A stretch of 64,000 nucleotides of DNA from Hyphomicrobium_A sp963722495 (GTDB lineage Bacteria > Pseudomonadota > Alphaproteobacteria > Rhizobiales > Hyphomicrobiaceae), in assembly GCA_963722495.1 (NCBI GenBank), contig CAVRND010000026.1, positions 62,001 through 126,000 on the forward strand. Reading direction: 5' to 3'. Below are positions 9,549-20,325 of the stretch, piece after piece (within the stretch, counting starts at the first letter, position 1; every line of letters begins with the position of its first letter). The translations under genes were made by a program, and so were the position numbers. Under the pieces are notes generated by a model, which was given only the letters and a program-made list of their open reading frames with translations, searched no databases and was not told the DNA's origin.

Positions 9549-10984
9549 CTAGTTCTCATGCCGCGCTCGGACAGGTCCTCGGGCAGCGGCTCGGCTGGCT
9601 TCTGGCCCAGACGCTTGTTCACCGCCATCGTCACGAACCATAGCGCGACGCCGATGGCGATGAGGATGCCGGCGATCACGTATTGCTGCGGATCGCGGCC
9701 CGTCCATGGACCGACGAGGAAGGCGCAGCACAGCCCGCCGAGCACGGGCACGAAGGTCGGCGCGCGGAAGTGTTTGTGCGCGACGGTGTCCTTGCGCAGC
9801 ACCAGCACCGCGACGTTGACCACCGTGAACACGCACAGCAGCAGCAGCGCCGTCGTGCCGCCCAGCGCCGGCACCTCGCCGACGAAAGCGATGAGCGCGA
9901 ACGCCAGCAGCGTCGTGAAGCCGATGGCGATGTACGGCGTGCGCCGGGTTGCATGCACCTTGCCGAGCACCGCCGGCAGCACGTGCTCGCGGCTCATGCC
10001 GTAGATCAGGCGGCTCGCCATCAGCATGTTGATCAGCGCGCTGTTGGCCACGGCGAACATGGTGATGATGCCGAACACGCCGAGCGGAAAGCCCGGCGCG
10101 CCCGCCTGCACCACCTTCAGCAGCGGCGTCTCGCCCTCTCCCAGCTCCTCGGGCGAGACCAGCGCGATGGCCGAGATGGAGACGAGCACGTAGATGACGC
10201 CGGTGAGGACGAGCCCGGTCAGCAGCACCTTGGGAAAGATGCGGCTGGGGTCCTTGCGTCTCCTCGGCCATGTTGACCGAGTTCCTCGAAGCCGACCATG
10301 GCGAAGAAGGCGAGCGTCGTGCCGGCGATCACGCCCCACACGATGCTGCCGTCGGCGCTGGTGTTGAACGTCATGGCGCGCGACAGATCGCCGGTGCCGG
10401 CGCCGATCGCCCACGCGCCGATGGCGATGATGATGAGCAGGCCCGACAGCTCGACGACGGTCAGCAGCACGTTGATCTTCACGCTCTCGCCGACGCCGCG
10501 GAAGTTCACCGCCGCGATCACCGACATGAAGACGAGGCCGACGAGCGTGACGCCGAAGCCACCAAGGCCGAGCCCCATCGAATTCGGAGAAGTTGGCCGC
10601 GAAGGCGCGCGAGGCCGTCGATGCCGAGGTGATGCCCGAGCACATGACGGCGAAGGCGATGAGGAAGGTGACGAAGTGGATGCCGAAGGCGCGGTGCGCG
10701 TACAGCGCGGCGCCGGCCGCCTTCGGATACTTGGTGACCAGCTCGAGGTAGCTGAAGGCGGTCAGCATAGCGACGCCGAAGGCGACGAGGAACGGCAGCC
10801 ATACGGCGCCGCCGACGTGCTTGGCCACCTGGCCGGTGAGCGCATAGATGCCGGTGCCGAGGATGTCGCCGACGATGAACAGCAGCAGCAGCCACGGGCC
10901 CATGACCCGGTGCAGCTCCGGCTCGCCCGAGCCGGGCGCGGCCGCAGATGCGGACGTGTCTCGCTTGTCGGCGGCATCGGCCAT
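9549..10984 (-). CDS. APC-family amino-acid permease, frameshifted
   Basis: A cytoplasmic-membrane transporter of the amino acid-polyamine-organocation superfamily. The first helix contains the family's unwound motif region (FIVGDILGTGIYALTGQVAK). Further helices follow through ITSASTASRAFAANF, LVGLVFMSVIAAVNFRGVGE, ALINMLMASRLIYGMSREHV and TALLLLCVFTVVNVAVLVL, about 12-13 in all. Single extra bases near 10577, 10284 and 10256 break the frame. The natural C-terminus is uncertain: the last clearly permease-like residues are at about 9555, and a stop in an adjacent frame lies at 9549-9551. Substrate cannot be told from sequence; cationic-amino-acid transporters are the nearest in style. Confidence 0.8.
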
Positions 10985-11036
10985 TGCGGTCCCCCTGAGG
11001 CAGGAGAGCGAGTGTGACCGGCCGGGTGCGCGCCCG

Positions 11037-11082
11037 TCAAACGAAAGCGTGGCGCGCCAGGCCTAAGCCTCGCGCGCCACGC
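11037..11082 (-). terminator. Intrinsic terminator of the DEAD-box helicase gene
   Basis: Read on the minus strand, 20 bases after the helicase stop, there is a perfect 10-base stem (gcgtggcgcg pairing with cgcgccacgc). Its inner part can pair further (aggc/gcct), and it is followed by TTTCGTTT. This is the best intrinsic terminator in the window. Confidence 0.7.
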
Positions 11083-11102
11083 AATGTAGTGCCCGTAATG
11101 TG

Positions 11103-12540
11103 TTAGCGAGCGGCCGAGGCGCTGCCGGAGCGACGCTTGCCGCCACCGCCGCCCTTGCCGCCGCGCGCTTCGGCGCCGCGCTGGGGACGATAGCCGCCCG
11201 AGCCGTTGCCGCCGCCGCCTGGAACCGCCGGGACGGCGACCGCCGCCGGCCTTGTGGCCGCCATTGCTGTGACCGGCAGGGCGTTGACCGCCCTGCTGGT
11301 GGCGATGTCCGCGCTCGCCGCTGCTGCCCATGCCGACCGTGCTGACGAGCGAAGCATCACCCGAGCGATCGCTCGCCGGGATCGACTGCCGCGTCAGGCG
11401 CTCGATGTCGCGCAGGAAGGCGCGCTCATCGTTGGAGCACAGCGAGATGGCGATGCCCTCTGCCCCGGCGCGCGCCGTGCGGCCGATGCGGTGCACGTAG
11501 CTCTCCGGGATGTTGGGCAACTCGAAGTTGACGACGTGGCTCACCTCATCGATGTCGATGCCGCGCGCGGCGATGTCCGTGGCGATAAGGCCGCGGATGC
11601 GGCCATTGCGGAACTCGTGCAGCGCCGCTTCGCGCTGACGCTGGCTCTTGTTGCCGTGAATGGCGGCGACGAGGATGCCGGCGGCCTCGAGATGACGGGC
11701 AACCTTGTCGGCTCCGCGCTTGGTGCGCGTGAAGACGAGCGTGCGCTTCATGGCCGGGTCCGAGAACAGCTCGACCAGCAGCGCGCCCTTCTTCTGCGGC
11801 TCGACGTGGATGACGCTCTGCACCACGCGATCGGCGGTCTTGGCGACCGGGGTCACCGCGACGCGCAGTGGATCGCGTAGCATCTCGGCAGCCAGGGCGC
11901 CGATCTCACGCGGCATGGTGGCCGAGAAGAACAGGCTCTGGCGGCGCTGCGACAGCTTGCCGAGGATTTTACGGATGGGCGCGATGAAGCCCATGTCGAG
12001 CATCTGGTCGGCTTCGTCGAGCACCAGGATCTCGGTGCCCTGCAGGTTCACGCTGCGCTGCTCGATGTGATCGATCAGACGCCCGGGCGTGGCGACAAGA
12101 ATGTCGACGCCGCGAGCCATGGCGTTGACCTGCGGACGGAACGGCACGCCGCCATACATGGTGGCGACGGTGAGACCCGTCTGCTTGCCGTAGACGCGGA
12201 AGCTCTCGGCGATCTGCGAGGCAAGCTCACGCGTCGGCGAGAGGACGAGCGCACGCGGGCCGCCGCGCAACGCCGGCTTCCGATCGGCGAAGAGACGATG
12301 CAGCATCGGCAGCGCGAAGGCCGCCGTCTTGCCGGTGCCCGTCTGGGCGATGCCCATGAGGTCGCGGCCGGCGAGCACGCCGGGAATGGCCTGCGCCTGA
12401 ATTGGGGTTGGAGTTGTGTATCCCTCGGCTTCCAGTGCCTTCAGCAGCAGCGGATTGAGGCCGAGCTCGGAAAACGTGGTCGCAAAGGTAGCGGGTGTAG
12501 TGGTCGTCGTAGTGGCAATGGTCAATTTCATATCTTTCAT
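11103..12540 (-). CDS. DEAD-box ATP-dependent RNA helicase with Gly/Arg-rich tail
   Basis: RhlE-like RNA helicase that remodels RNA duplexes, probably in ribosome assembly or mRNA decay. All core motifs are visible in order: Q motif GYTTPTPIQAQAIP, Walker A AQTGTGKT, PTRELA, TPGR, DEAD (VLDEADQMLDMGF), SAT, and the second RecA domain with ATDIAARGIDID and HRIGRTARAG. The start MKDMKLTIA at 12540 is preferred over an upstream Met inside a low-complexity lead. After about residue 400 the tail becomes His/Gly/Arg-rich. One frameshift near 11250 separates the tail from GGGGNGSGGYRPQRG and the natural stop at 11103. A strong terminator follows. Confidence 0.9.
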
Positions 12541-12900
12541 GATTGCGGGCCACGCGCGCAGACAGCGGCCAAGCGCAATGCCTGGCCGAGCGCGAGCGAA
12601 CGCGGCGGTACTCAAGAGAGCCCCGCGTGGCCTGGGCTTTCATATGGAAAGGGAGATCAGAGGCGCTCAACAGGAGGACAACAAAGCGGCCGGGAGGCCT
12701 GAAGACGTTGTCCGTTCACGCGGCTGGAGCGCCGATGGCCGCTCGGGATTGCCCCGAACGATGCGGGTATATGGCATGCTGCGCTGCCGAAAGCAAGGCT
12801 GCTCATGATCTTGGCGCCGCGTCTTGCGAGCGCATCATCAGCCGACTGCAAGATGCCGATGCCCTCTCCCAATGCGCTAACCACGTTCGCATCTCGTGCC
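12541..12900. other. Intergenic region upstream of the helicase gene
   Basis: These 360 bases lie between the multicopper oxidase stop and the helicase start, both on the minus strand. Neither strand shows a convincing gene. It should hold the helicase promoter and a possibly long 5' leader. No riboswitch or RNA fold was recognised. Confidence 0.35.
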
Positions 12901-14492
12901 CTAGCGCGGGCGGACGCGGACGTTGGCCATCATGCCTCCGTCCTCGTGCTCGAGGATGTGGCAGTGGAAGGGAAACTTGCCGACGATGAGCGGATTGGTG
13001 AAGGGCACCTTGACCTTCACCACGCCGGGCACGCGCGTTTTGGGATCGCGGAACGGAACGTCGACGTTGTCGCGCATGCCGGTCATCTCCAGCGGATTAT
13101 CGCCGACCGACTGCACCAGGAAATCGAGCTGGTGGATGTGAAAGGTGTGGCGCTCGTCGGTGTCGTTGATGATCGTCCATTCCTCCACGTCGCCGAGCTT
13201 CACGTCGACATCGATGCGGTTGATGTCGAATTCGCGGCCGTTGATGAAGAACGTCTTCCCGTCCTCGCTCTCCGTGTAGGTGATGGTGCGCGTTGCGCGT
13301 TACCGGCAGCGCGGCGATGCGCTCCGCTCTGCCCGTGTCGGGTTGCATATCCGCGGCCGGGCTGTGACAGGCGCGCGCGGATGCGATCTGCTTCGCCGGT
13401 CACCGGCGCGCCGGTGACGTTCAGCGTCCCCAGAACCAATTCCGGATTGGGGTCGCCCGCCGTGCCGGTATCGACGGCTCGGGTGCGGAGCCCGTAAAGG
13501 CGCGCCACGCCCACCTCGACGACGACGCGGGCGCGCGATGCCGGTGGCAGGAACACGTGATCGATCTCGACCGGACGTGGCAGCGCATTGCCGTCCTGCT
13601 CCAGGAGCCAGAACCTATGGCCGTCGAGCGCCAGGTCGAAATAGGCGTCGGCGCCGAGATTGCCGATCTCCCAGATCTCGAATGAGCCGGGCGTCGCAGC
13701 CATTACGCCGCCGAGCACGCCGTTGATCGTCTTGGTCTTCGGATCGTTTTCGTCCGCACCCGGCAGCTCGGCGTCCTTTAGGATGAGCGTGCGCCGCTTC
13801 AGATCCTGCAGCTCGGGATAGCGCCGCCCGATGAGATCCTCGATCACCAGCAGGCCGGACATGCCGCTCAGCACCTGCGCTTCCGAGATGCCATGCGGGT
13901 GCGGGTGATACCAGAAGAGGCCGGTGGCGTGATCGGCCGGGACCGTCCAGCGATAATTGTAGGTGTTGGTCGGCTTGATATCCGCACCCGCGAGATGAGC
14001 GGCGTGCTCCTCACCCTCATCGGAGCCGCCGTGGTCGGCATGCTCGCCGCTTGTTGCGATCCCACCCGCCGGCGGCACCAGCATGTAGACGTCGTCGGCC
14101 GGCTGCACGGGCGGAATGGCCATGCCGTGATAATGCACGTTCGACACTTCACGCTGTTTGATCTCCATGTCCGACGGCCCGATCTCGTTGACGAACTTTA
14201 GACGCAGCTCGTCGCCGCGGCGAAGTCGCAGCACGGGTGGAATGTAGAGGCCATTGTAGACGTTGCTGATCAGCGTGCGTCCGGCCACCTCGACGCGCGC
14301 CGGCTTGGCCGTAAGCGTGAAGTCGAGCACGCCGTCGACCGGTGTCATGCTGGGAGGCTCGGGGATGGGCGGGCCGCTGGCCGACACGACCGGCGACGGC
14401 GGCGGGGCAATGCGCTCCTTGGCATCAACCGCGTCATCGATGCCAAAGGCGATTGCGACGCAAAGCGTGAAAAGAGCGATCCGGTTCCGCAT
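12901..14492 (-). CDS. Periplasmic multicopper oxidase, frameshifted
   Basis: A three-cupredoxin oxidase with a signal peptide (MRNRIALFTLCVAIAFG, cleavage near DAVDA). All four copper-ligand motifs are visible: HYHG, WYHPHPHG, HTFHIHQLDF and, at the C-terminus, HCHILEHEDGGMM. The last gives the Cys and axial Met of the type-1 site. Family members act in copper tolerance or metal/phenolic oxidation. An unusual His/Asp/Glu-rich loop (about residues 150-172, containing EHADHGGSDEGEEHAAH) lies between the first two motifs and could bind metal. Frame changes near 13365 and 13300 break the third domain. Start 14492 is chosen for the signal peptide; 14501 is an alternative three codons upstream. 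Confidence 0.85.
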
Positions 14493-14501
14493 GTTTCCCA
14501 A

Positions 14502-14820
14502 CCCAGGCTGACCTGAAGGACATGACGCTCGCAGAACGTAAGGTCCGTTGGGTTACCCCGCGCAAGGTCGCAGGGTGCCTGGACAGACTCGCAATGGTGC
14601 CGACTATCACTGCGCGACACGCCGCAGGGCAAGCGTCCGATTCCGCCTTCGGGCCAAACGAGCATGGCCTTGGACCGGGGAAGTTGCTGAACCCCACTAA
14701 GAAATAGGGCGACCGCCGCGCAGTCGGTGGCGCGCGCCGACTGCTGCTATTGCCGCAAGTCGCATTGCCTTGCGCGCCGCTTCCGGGTTCTAATCGAGCT
14801 TCCGACAAGCGGAGGACCGC
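14502..14820. other. Divergent intergenic region
   Basis: These 319 bases lie between the divergent multicopper oxidase and the small secreted-protein gene. No gene is supported. I looked for a CueR/CopY-type inverted repeat that would explain copper control and found none I trust. Confidence 0.35.
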
Positions 14821-15252
14821 ATGCGCGCAACCATCGCCCTCGTCTCGTTCGCACTCATGACGCTGCTACACGTGGCTTCTGCGCCGGCCGGCGAGGCGCG
14901 ACGGGCGAGTTTGTACGTCGTCGCGACCACGCAGCCTCAGGTCAAACCGTTGTCCGCGAAGGAAGCCGGCGCGCGCTACGGCGAGGCAGCCGGTGCCGTG
15001 CTCGTCTGCTACGGCCTAAAAATTACGCCGCAGGTCGCCGACCTTCGCGCCCGATATCAGGGCGACGATCTCACTGAATTCGACGCCCAGGCCGGCAAGA
15101 TCCTCAAGGTCTGGCGAGAGACGCTCAACTGCCAGCACGCCGACGGACCCAACGATTGCAAGGTGTCGCAGCAATGGAGCTGCCGGCAGGCGATGGAGGA
15201 GATCGGGCCTACCGGCTCGGCTGTACGCGGCCTGGTTGAGCCGAAAAACTGA
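14821..15252 (+). CDS. Secreted hypothetical protein
   Basis: 143 residues with a signal peptide (MRATIALVSFALMTLLHVASA, cleavage before PAGEARR). The mature chain has four cysteines (CYGLKITP, LNCQHADGPNDCKVSQQWSC), which suggests two disulfides in the periplasm. Family not recognised. A purine-rich ggagg lies just before the ATG. It is followed by another small secreted protein on the same strand, 91 bases on. Confidence 0.65.
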   Translation: MRATIALVSFALMTLLHVASAPAGEARRASLYVVATTQPQVKPLSAKEAGARYGEAAGAVLVCYGLKITPQVADLRARYQGDDLTEFDAQAGKILKVWRETLNCQHADGPNDCKVSQQWSCRQAMEEIGPTGSAVRGLVEPKN

Positions 15253-15343
15253 GCATTAGCGGGCCCTCGCATGCCGCTCTGAAACATTGTCTGCCGCCCG
15301 CGCGTTGACTCGCCAACACGAAACTCAATCCGGCGAGGCGACA

Positions 15344-15607
15344 ATGCATCGGCTCATACTTGTAGCGGCCCTCACGCTCGGCGGCGCACTCTCCGCCGGC
15401 GCGCAGGACACGCCGCATGACTTCAAACAAGATACGCCGCCCGTCCCGGGCCAAGTCGTCGAGACGCCCCGCGATAAACTGCGCGTGGCGCCGAACCCGC
15501 TGCGCGATCTGCGCCCCGTAGACCTCGGGCTGCCGACAAGCGGACCGAAGGGCGTGGTGCGGGAATCAAGCAACGATGAAAAGTACACGCCGCCCGTTTC
15601 CCGCTAG
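15344..15607 (+). CDS. Small secreted hypothetical protein
   Basis: 87 residues with a clear signal peptide (MHRLILVAALTLGGALSAGA, then QDTPHD). The mature 67 residues are proline-rich and hydrophilic with no cysteine. Family not recognised. The ATG at 15344 is chosen because the signal peptide begins there and gcgaggcgac precedes it. It may form a short operon with the preceding secreted protein. Confidence 0.55.
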   Translation: MHRLILVAALTLGGALSAGAQDTPHDFKQDTPPVPGQVVETPRDKLRVAPNPLRDLRPVDLGLPTSGPKGVVRESSNDEKYTPPVSR

Positions 15608-15628
15608 GCCGCGCCGCGCGCCTCTCTC

Positions 15629-16072
15629 TCAGCCCCCGCCCACCCGTCGCCGTCGTTCAGCCAAGTTGAGCGGTGCGGCGGGGTGCGCGCGCCGCTGCTC
15701 ATGTGGGAACAACGCGCGCGGCGCGGCGAGCGCGCTCACCGGCGCGCTGACCGGGATGTCGTGATCGTCTCGAATGTTGCTGGTCGCCTCGCGCCAATCA
15801 CCTGCGATGGGCGTGTACGCGGTCGCCTCCCCCTCGATGGCAGGGCGCGGCAGTTGGAACATGCCGATGCTGGACGCCAATCCCTGGAGTTCGCCGAGGA
15901 TCGCCGTGCGGCGAGACTCGTGCTCCGTGGCGATGCTCTGCACATCCTGCATGAGCTGATCATCCAGCCGCGTCAGCGCGTCACCCAGCGCTTTGACGAG
16001 CCTCTCTTCGTGCGTCGCGGTCTCGGCGATTCTGATGTGCATTTCTTCGAGTTGCTGCAGCAGTGGTCGCAT
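15629..16072 (-). CDS. Hypothetical coiled-coil protein
   Basis: 147 residues from MRPLLQQLEEMHIRIAET. The first half is helical with heptad-like spacing and probably forms a coiled coil (LVKALGDALTRLDDQLMQDV). The second half is Pro/Ala-rich and likely disordered. There is no membrane segment or signal peptide. It lies just downstream of hflX on the same strand (122-base gap) and could be read from the hfq-hflX transcript. Family not recognised; upstream Met codons at 16171 or 16123 are less likely starts. Confidence 0.5.
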   Translation of the reverse strand: MRPLLQQLEEMHIRIAETATHEERLVKALGDALTRLDDQLMQDVQSIATEHESRRTAILGELQGLASSIGMFQLPRPAIEGEATAYTPIAGDWREATSNIRDDHDIPVSAPVSALAAPRALFPHEQRRAHPAAPLNLAERRRRVGGG

Positions 16073-16194
16073 TCTGGCCCCCTCGTGATCTTGCCGAATC
16101 AAAACCCAAAGACATTTGGCCATTCGTTCGGGCCGGAAATGAGGTGAGCGCCCGTCACGGCCCCTGGGCATCCAATCGCGAGATCCTGCGAGGC

Positions 16195-17520
16195 TTACGC
16201 TGCGGTGAGAGTGGCGCCGGCACGGCGGGCCTGGGCCAGCAGCCGCTCTTTCTTCTCGGCGGGAACGCGCACCTTGGCGTGCACGTCGCCGCTGTCGAGG
16301 GCCTCACGCGACATCATCTCGGCCTCCTCGTACAGCCAATTGATGAAGCCGCCCTCGTGCGCGGGAATGACCAGCTCGACAATGATGTCGCCGCGCCCGA
16401 GACGCTGGTCGATGCCGGCCAGCAGCGCGTCGATCCCCTCCCCAGTGATGGCCGAGACTAGCGCCGGCGGCCGCTCCGGCCAGCGCGCGGCGCCGACCGC
16501 TTCCTCGCGCGTCACAGGGCTCAACAGGTCGATCTTGTTCCACACTTCGAGGATGGCGCCGTCGGTGCTGATGGTGTCGATGCCGAGATCGGTGAGCACG
16601 GCTTCCACGTCGCGTGCCTGGCTATCCGTCTCGGGGTGCGAGATGTCGCGCACGTGCAGGATGAGATCCGCCTCGATCACTTCTTCGAGCGTCGCGCGGA
16701 AGGCGGCGACGAGCATGGTCGGCAGGTCCGAAATGAAGCCGACCGTATCGGACAGAATGATGCGCCGACCACTCTTCAGCCGTACCTCGCGCATGGTCGG
16801 ATCGAGCGTGGCGAACAGCTGATGCTTGGCGAACACGCCGGCGCCGGTGATGCGGTTGAACAGCGTCGACTTGCCGGCGTTGGTGTAGCCGACGATGGCG
16901 ACGACCGGATACGGCACGCGACGGCGCCCCTGGCGGTGCAGCGCGCGCGTGCGCACGACAACTTCCAGATCCTTGCGGATGGCGATGATGCGCTCGTCGA
17001 TCATGCGCCGGTCGAGCTCGATCTGCGCCTCGCCCGGTCCGCCGAGGAAGCCGTAGCCGCCGCGCTGGCGTTCCAAATGGGTCCACGTCCGCACGAGGCG
17101 GCTCTTCTGGTACGACAGATGCGCCAGCTCGACCTGCAGGCGGCCCTCCTTAGTGCGGGCGCGTCTGCCGAATATCTCCAGGATCAAGCCGGTGCGGTCG
17201 AGCACCTTGGCGTTCCAGGCGCGCTCGAGGTTGCGCTGCTGAATGGCCGATACCGGGTGGTCGATGATGACGAGGGCAATGTCGTGCGCTTCGATCAGCG
17301 CTTTGAGCTCGTCGACCTTTCCGGTGCCGAACAGGGTCCCCGGCCGCGGCGTCGCCACGGTCACCAGCATGCTGTCGATGACGTTAAGGTCGATCGCCTC
17401 GGCGAGCCCAGTCGCCTCCTGCAGACGATCCTGCGGAGAATGCAGCGGCGCCGTGCGTGCGGGACCGCCTTGCTGGTCGGCACCAGAGCGCGGCGACCGT
17501 TTCAGATCAGGTACAAGCAC
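16195..17520 (-). CDS. hflX: GTPase HflX
   Basis: Ribosome-associated GTPase that splits stalled or heat-damaged ribosomes. The N-terminal HflX domain (residues about 40-210, with GTGKVDELKALIEAHDIALV and GGPGEAQIELDRRMIDERI) precedes a GTPase domain with G1 GYTNAGKST, G3 DTVGFI and G4 NKID. The C-terminus (GGFINWLYEEAEMMSREAL) is the family's small terminal domain. The only start codon after an in-frame TAA is GTG at 17520. It follows hfq by 90 bases, the classic hfq-hflX pairing. Confidence 0.93.
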   Translation of the reverse strand: MLVPDLKRSPRSGADQQGGPARTAPLHSPQDRLQEATGLAEAIDLNVIDSMLVTVATPRPGTLFGTGKVDELKALIEAHDIALVIIDHPVSAIQQRNLERAWNAKVLDRTGLILEIFGRRARTKEGRLQVELAHLSYQKSRLVRTWTHLERQRGGYGFLGGPGEAQIELDRRMIDERIIAIRKDLEVVVRTRALHRQGRRRVPYPVVAIVGYTNAGKSTLFNRITGAGVFAKHQLFATLDPTMREVRLKSGRRIILSDTVGFISDLPTMLVAAFRATLEEVIEADLILHVRDISHPETDSQARDVEAVLTDLGIDTISTDGAILEVWNKIDLLSPVTREEAVGAARWPERPPALVSAITGEGIDALLAGIDQRLGRGDIIVELVIPAHEGGFINWLYEEAEMMSREALDSGDVHAKVRVPAEKKERLLAQARRAGATLTAA

Positions 17521-17610
17521 AAGTGCGCGCGCACCGCTTGCACGCTGCTCCCCGTCGCCTTCCTTCTCCTGCTCTATGTCAACGCGTTCGTCGATCTGTG
17601 CCGTCCGAGG

Positions 17611-17857
17611 TTAAGCCTCGGTCGTTTCCGTCTCCATCAGATGGACGGGTTGGCCGGGCATTATGGTCGAGATCGCATGCTTATACACGAGCTGCGAATG
17701 ACCGTCGCGCCGCAACAGCACACAAAAGTTGTCGAACCAGCTTACGATCCCTTGGAGCTTGACGCCGTTGATCAGAAAGATGGTCAGAGGCGTCTTGTTC
17801 TTGCGCACGTGGTTCAGGAACGTGTCCTGGAGATTTTGGACTTCGATCTGCGCCCAT
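17611..17857 (-). CDS. hfq: RNA chaperone Hfq, start codon out of frame
   Basis: Sm-like hexameric chaperone for small-RNA/mRNA pairing. The Sm1 and Sm2 motifs are perfect (FLINGVKLQGIVSWFDNF and SQLVYKHAISTIMPGQP). In frame upstream, the sequence reads AQIEVQNLQDTFLNHVRKNK, the normal Hfq N-terminus, but reaches a TAA with no start codon. The ATG at 17857-17855 is one base out of frame: it reads ATGGGCG where ATGGCG would give M-A-Q-I-E. Deleting one G yields an 81-residue Hfq. As given, only a GTG at 17808 could start translation, and it would remove the first helix. Confidence 0.9.
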
Positions 17858-18004
17858 TTTTTTTATCCGCCTATTCTAGGGTCTGCATACGGGGGATAGC
17901 TTATGCCACTTCGGCGTGCGAAACCCAGTGACTGTAATACAATAACATTATGCCGCACTGCACCCTAAAATGTATACCAAGTCCGCTGTTAAAAAGAAGC
18001 GGGT
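17858..18004 (-). promoter_or_regulatory. hfq upstream region
   Basis: This AT-richer gap of 147 bases lies between the dat stop and hfq. It contains an 8-base A run (minus strand) directly before the hfq ATG and TATA-like stretches (for example tgtaatacaataacatta around 17932-17949). It likely carries an hfq promoter; exact elements are not assigned. Confidence 0.3.
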
Positions 18005-18016
18005 TCAGCCGCCCGA
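17992..18016 (-). terminator. Possible compact terminator of dat
   Basis: On the minus strand the last dat codons form a short GCGG/CCGC stem whose loop contains the TGA stop. It is followed by TTCTTTTT. The stem is only 4-5 pairs, so this is tentative. Confidence 0.35.
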
Positions 18017-18868
18017 AATCGCGGCAAAGTGGTGAAATTTCAACCGTAGCCTTTGCACGACCGGACCGGGTTTGCCCTCGCCGACGGCGCGTCCGTCAAT
18101 GCGAACGACGGGCATCACGGTTTGCGTCGCCGAGCTGATGAAAGCTTCGCGCGCCGCATACGCCTCGGTGAGCTTGAATGGCCGCTCGATGAGTTGCATG
18201 CCCTCCCCTTTGATCTCGTCCAGTAGCGTCGCCCGCGTCACGCCGGGGAGGATATCGGCGCCCAATTGCCGGGTGATGACAGCGCCCGACTGATCGACGA
18301 TCCAGGCGTTGCTCGAGGCGCCCTCGGTGACGAAGCCATCCTTGTCGACGAACCATGCCTCGCGGGCGCCGTCCTTGCGGGCGGCCTCCTTGGCGAGGCA
18401 CGCAGGCAGCAGCATCACCGTCTTGATGTCGCAGCGCTGCCAGCGAATGTCGGGCATCGTCTTGATGGCGATGCCGGTAGCGGCGTTGGCATCGAGCCGC
18501 GCCGGCGACACGGAGCGCGCCAGGCAGACGACCGTCGGCGCCACGTCTGCGTCGGGAAAATAGAACTCGCGCGGCGCGGCCCCGCGCGTGACCTGCAGGT
18601 AGACGAGGCCGTTGCGCACGCGGTTGCGCCGGATGATCTGGCGCATGACGTGCCCTAGGGCCGCCGCACGCATGGGTTGCTTGATCTGCAACTCGCCCAG
18701 CGAGCGCGCCAGCCGCGCCATGTGGCGCGGCTCGTCGACGAGGTGACCGTCGCGCACCTCGCACACCTCGTAGATGGCGTCGGCGAACTGAAAGCCGCGG
18801 TCTTCGACGTGCACGGCAGCTTGCGCATACGGCACGTAGCGGCCGTTGACGTAGACGATGCGGCTCAA
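18005..18868 (-). CDS. dat: D-amino-acid transaminase (class IV aminotransferase)
   Basis: A PLP enzyme that interconverts D-alanine and D-glutamate via their oxo acids, supplying peptidoglycan precursors. The length (287 residues) and start MSRIVYVNGRYVPYAQAAVH are typical. The lysine that binds PLP lies in the CDIKTVMLLP motif, and EGASSNAWIVD is the class-IV phosphate-cup signature. It sits between ntrX and hfq, an order known from related Hyphomicrobiales. A branched-chain aminotransferase or aminodeoxychorismate lyase is the alternative, but the overall pattern fits D-amino-acid transaminase better. Confidence 0.85.
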   Translation of the reverse strand: MSRIVYVNGRYVPYAQAAVHVEDRGFQFADAIYEVCEVRDGHLVDEPRHMARLARSLGELQIKQPMRAAALGHVMRQIIRRNRVRNGLVYLQVTRGAAPREFYFPDADVAPTVVCLARSVSPARLDANAATGIAIKTMPDIRWQRCDIKTVMLLPACLAKEAARKDGAREAWFVDKDGFVTEGASSNAWIVDQSGAVITRQLGADILPGVTRATLLDEIKGEGMQLIERPFKLTEAYAAREAFISSATQTVMPVVRIDGRAVGEGKPGPVVQRLRLKFHHFAAISGG

Positions 18869-18898
18869 GGAAATCCCCGTGGGCGCTGGATCAAATGA

Positions 18899-20299
<1,401 letters not shown>

Positions 20300-20325
20300 C
20301 GTTCAAAGCTCCTCAGTCGATATCG

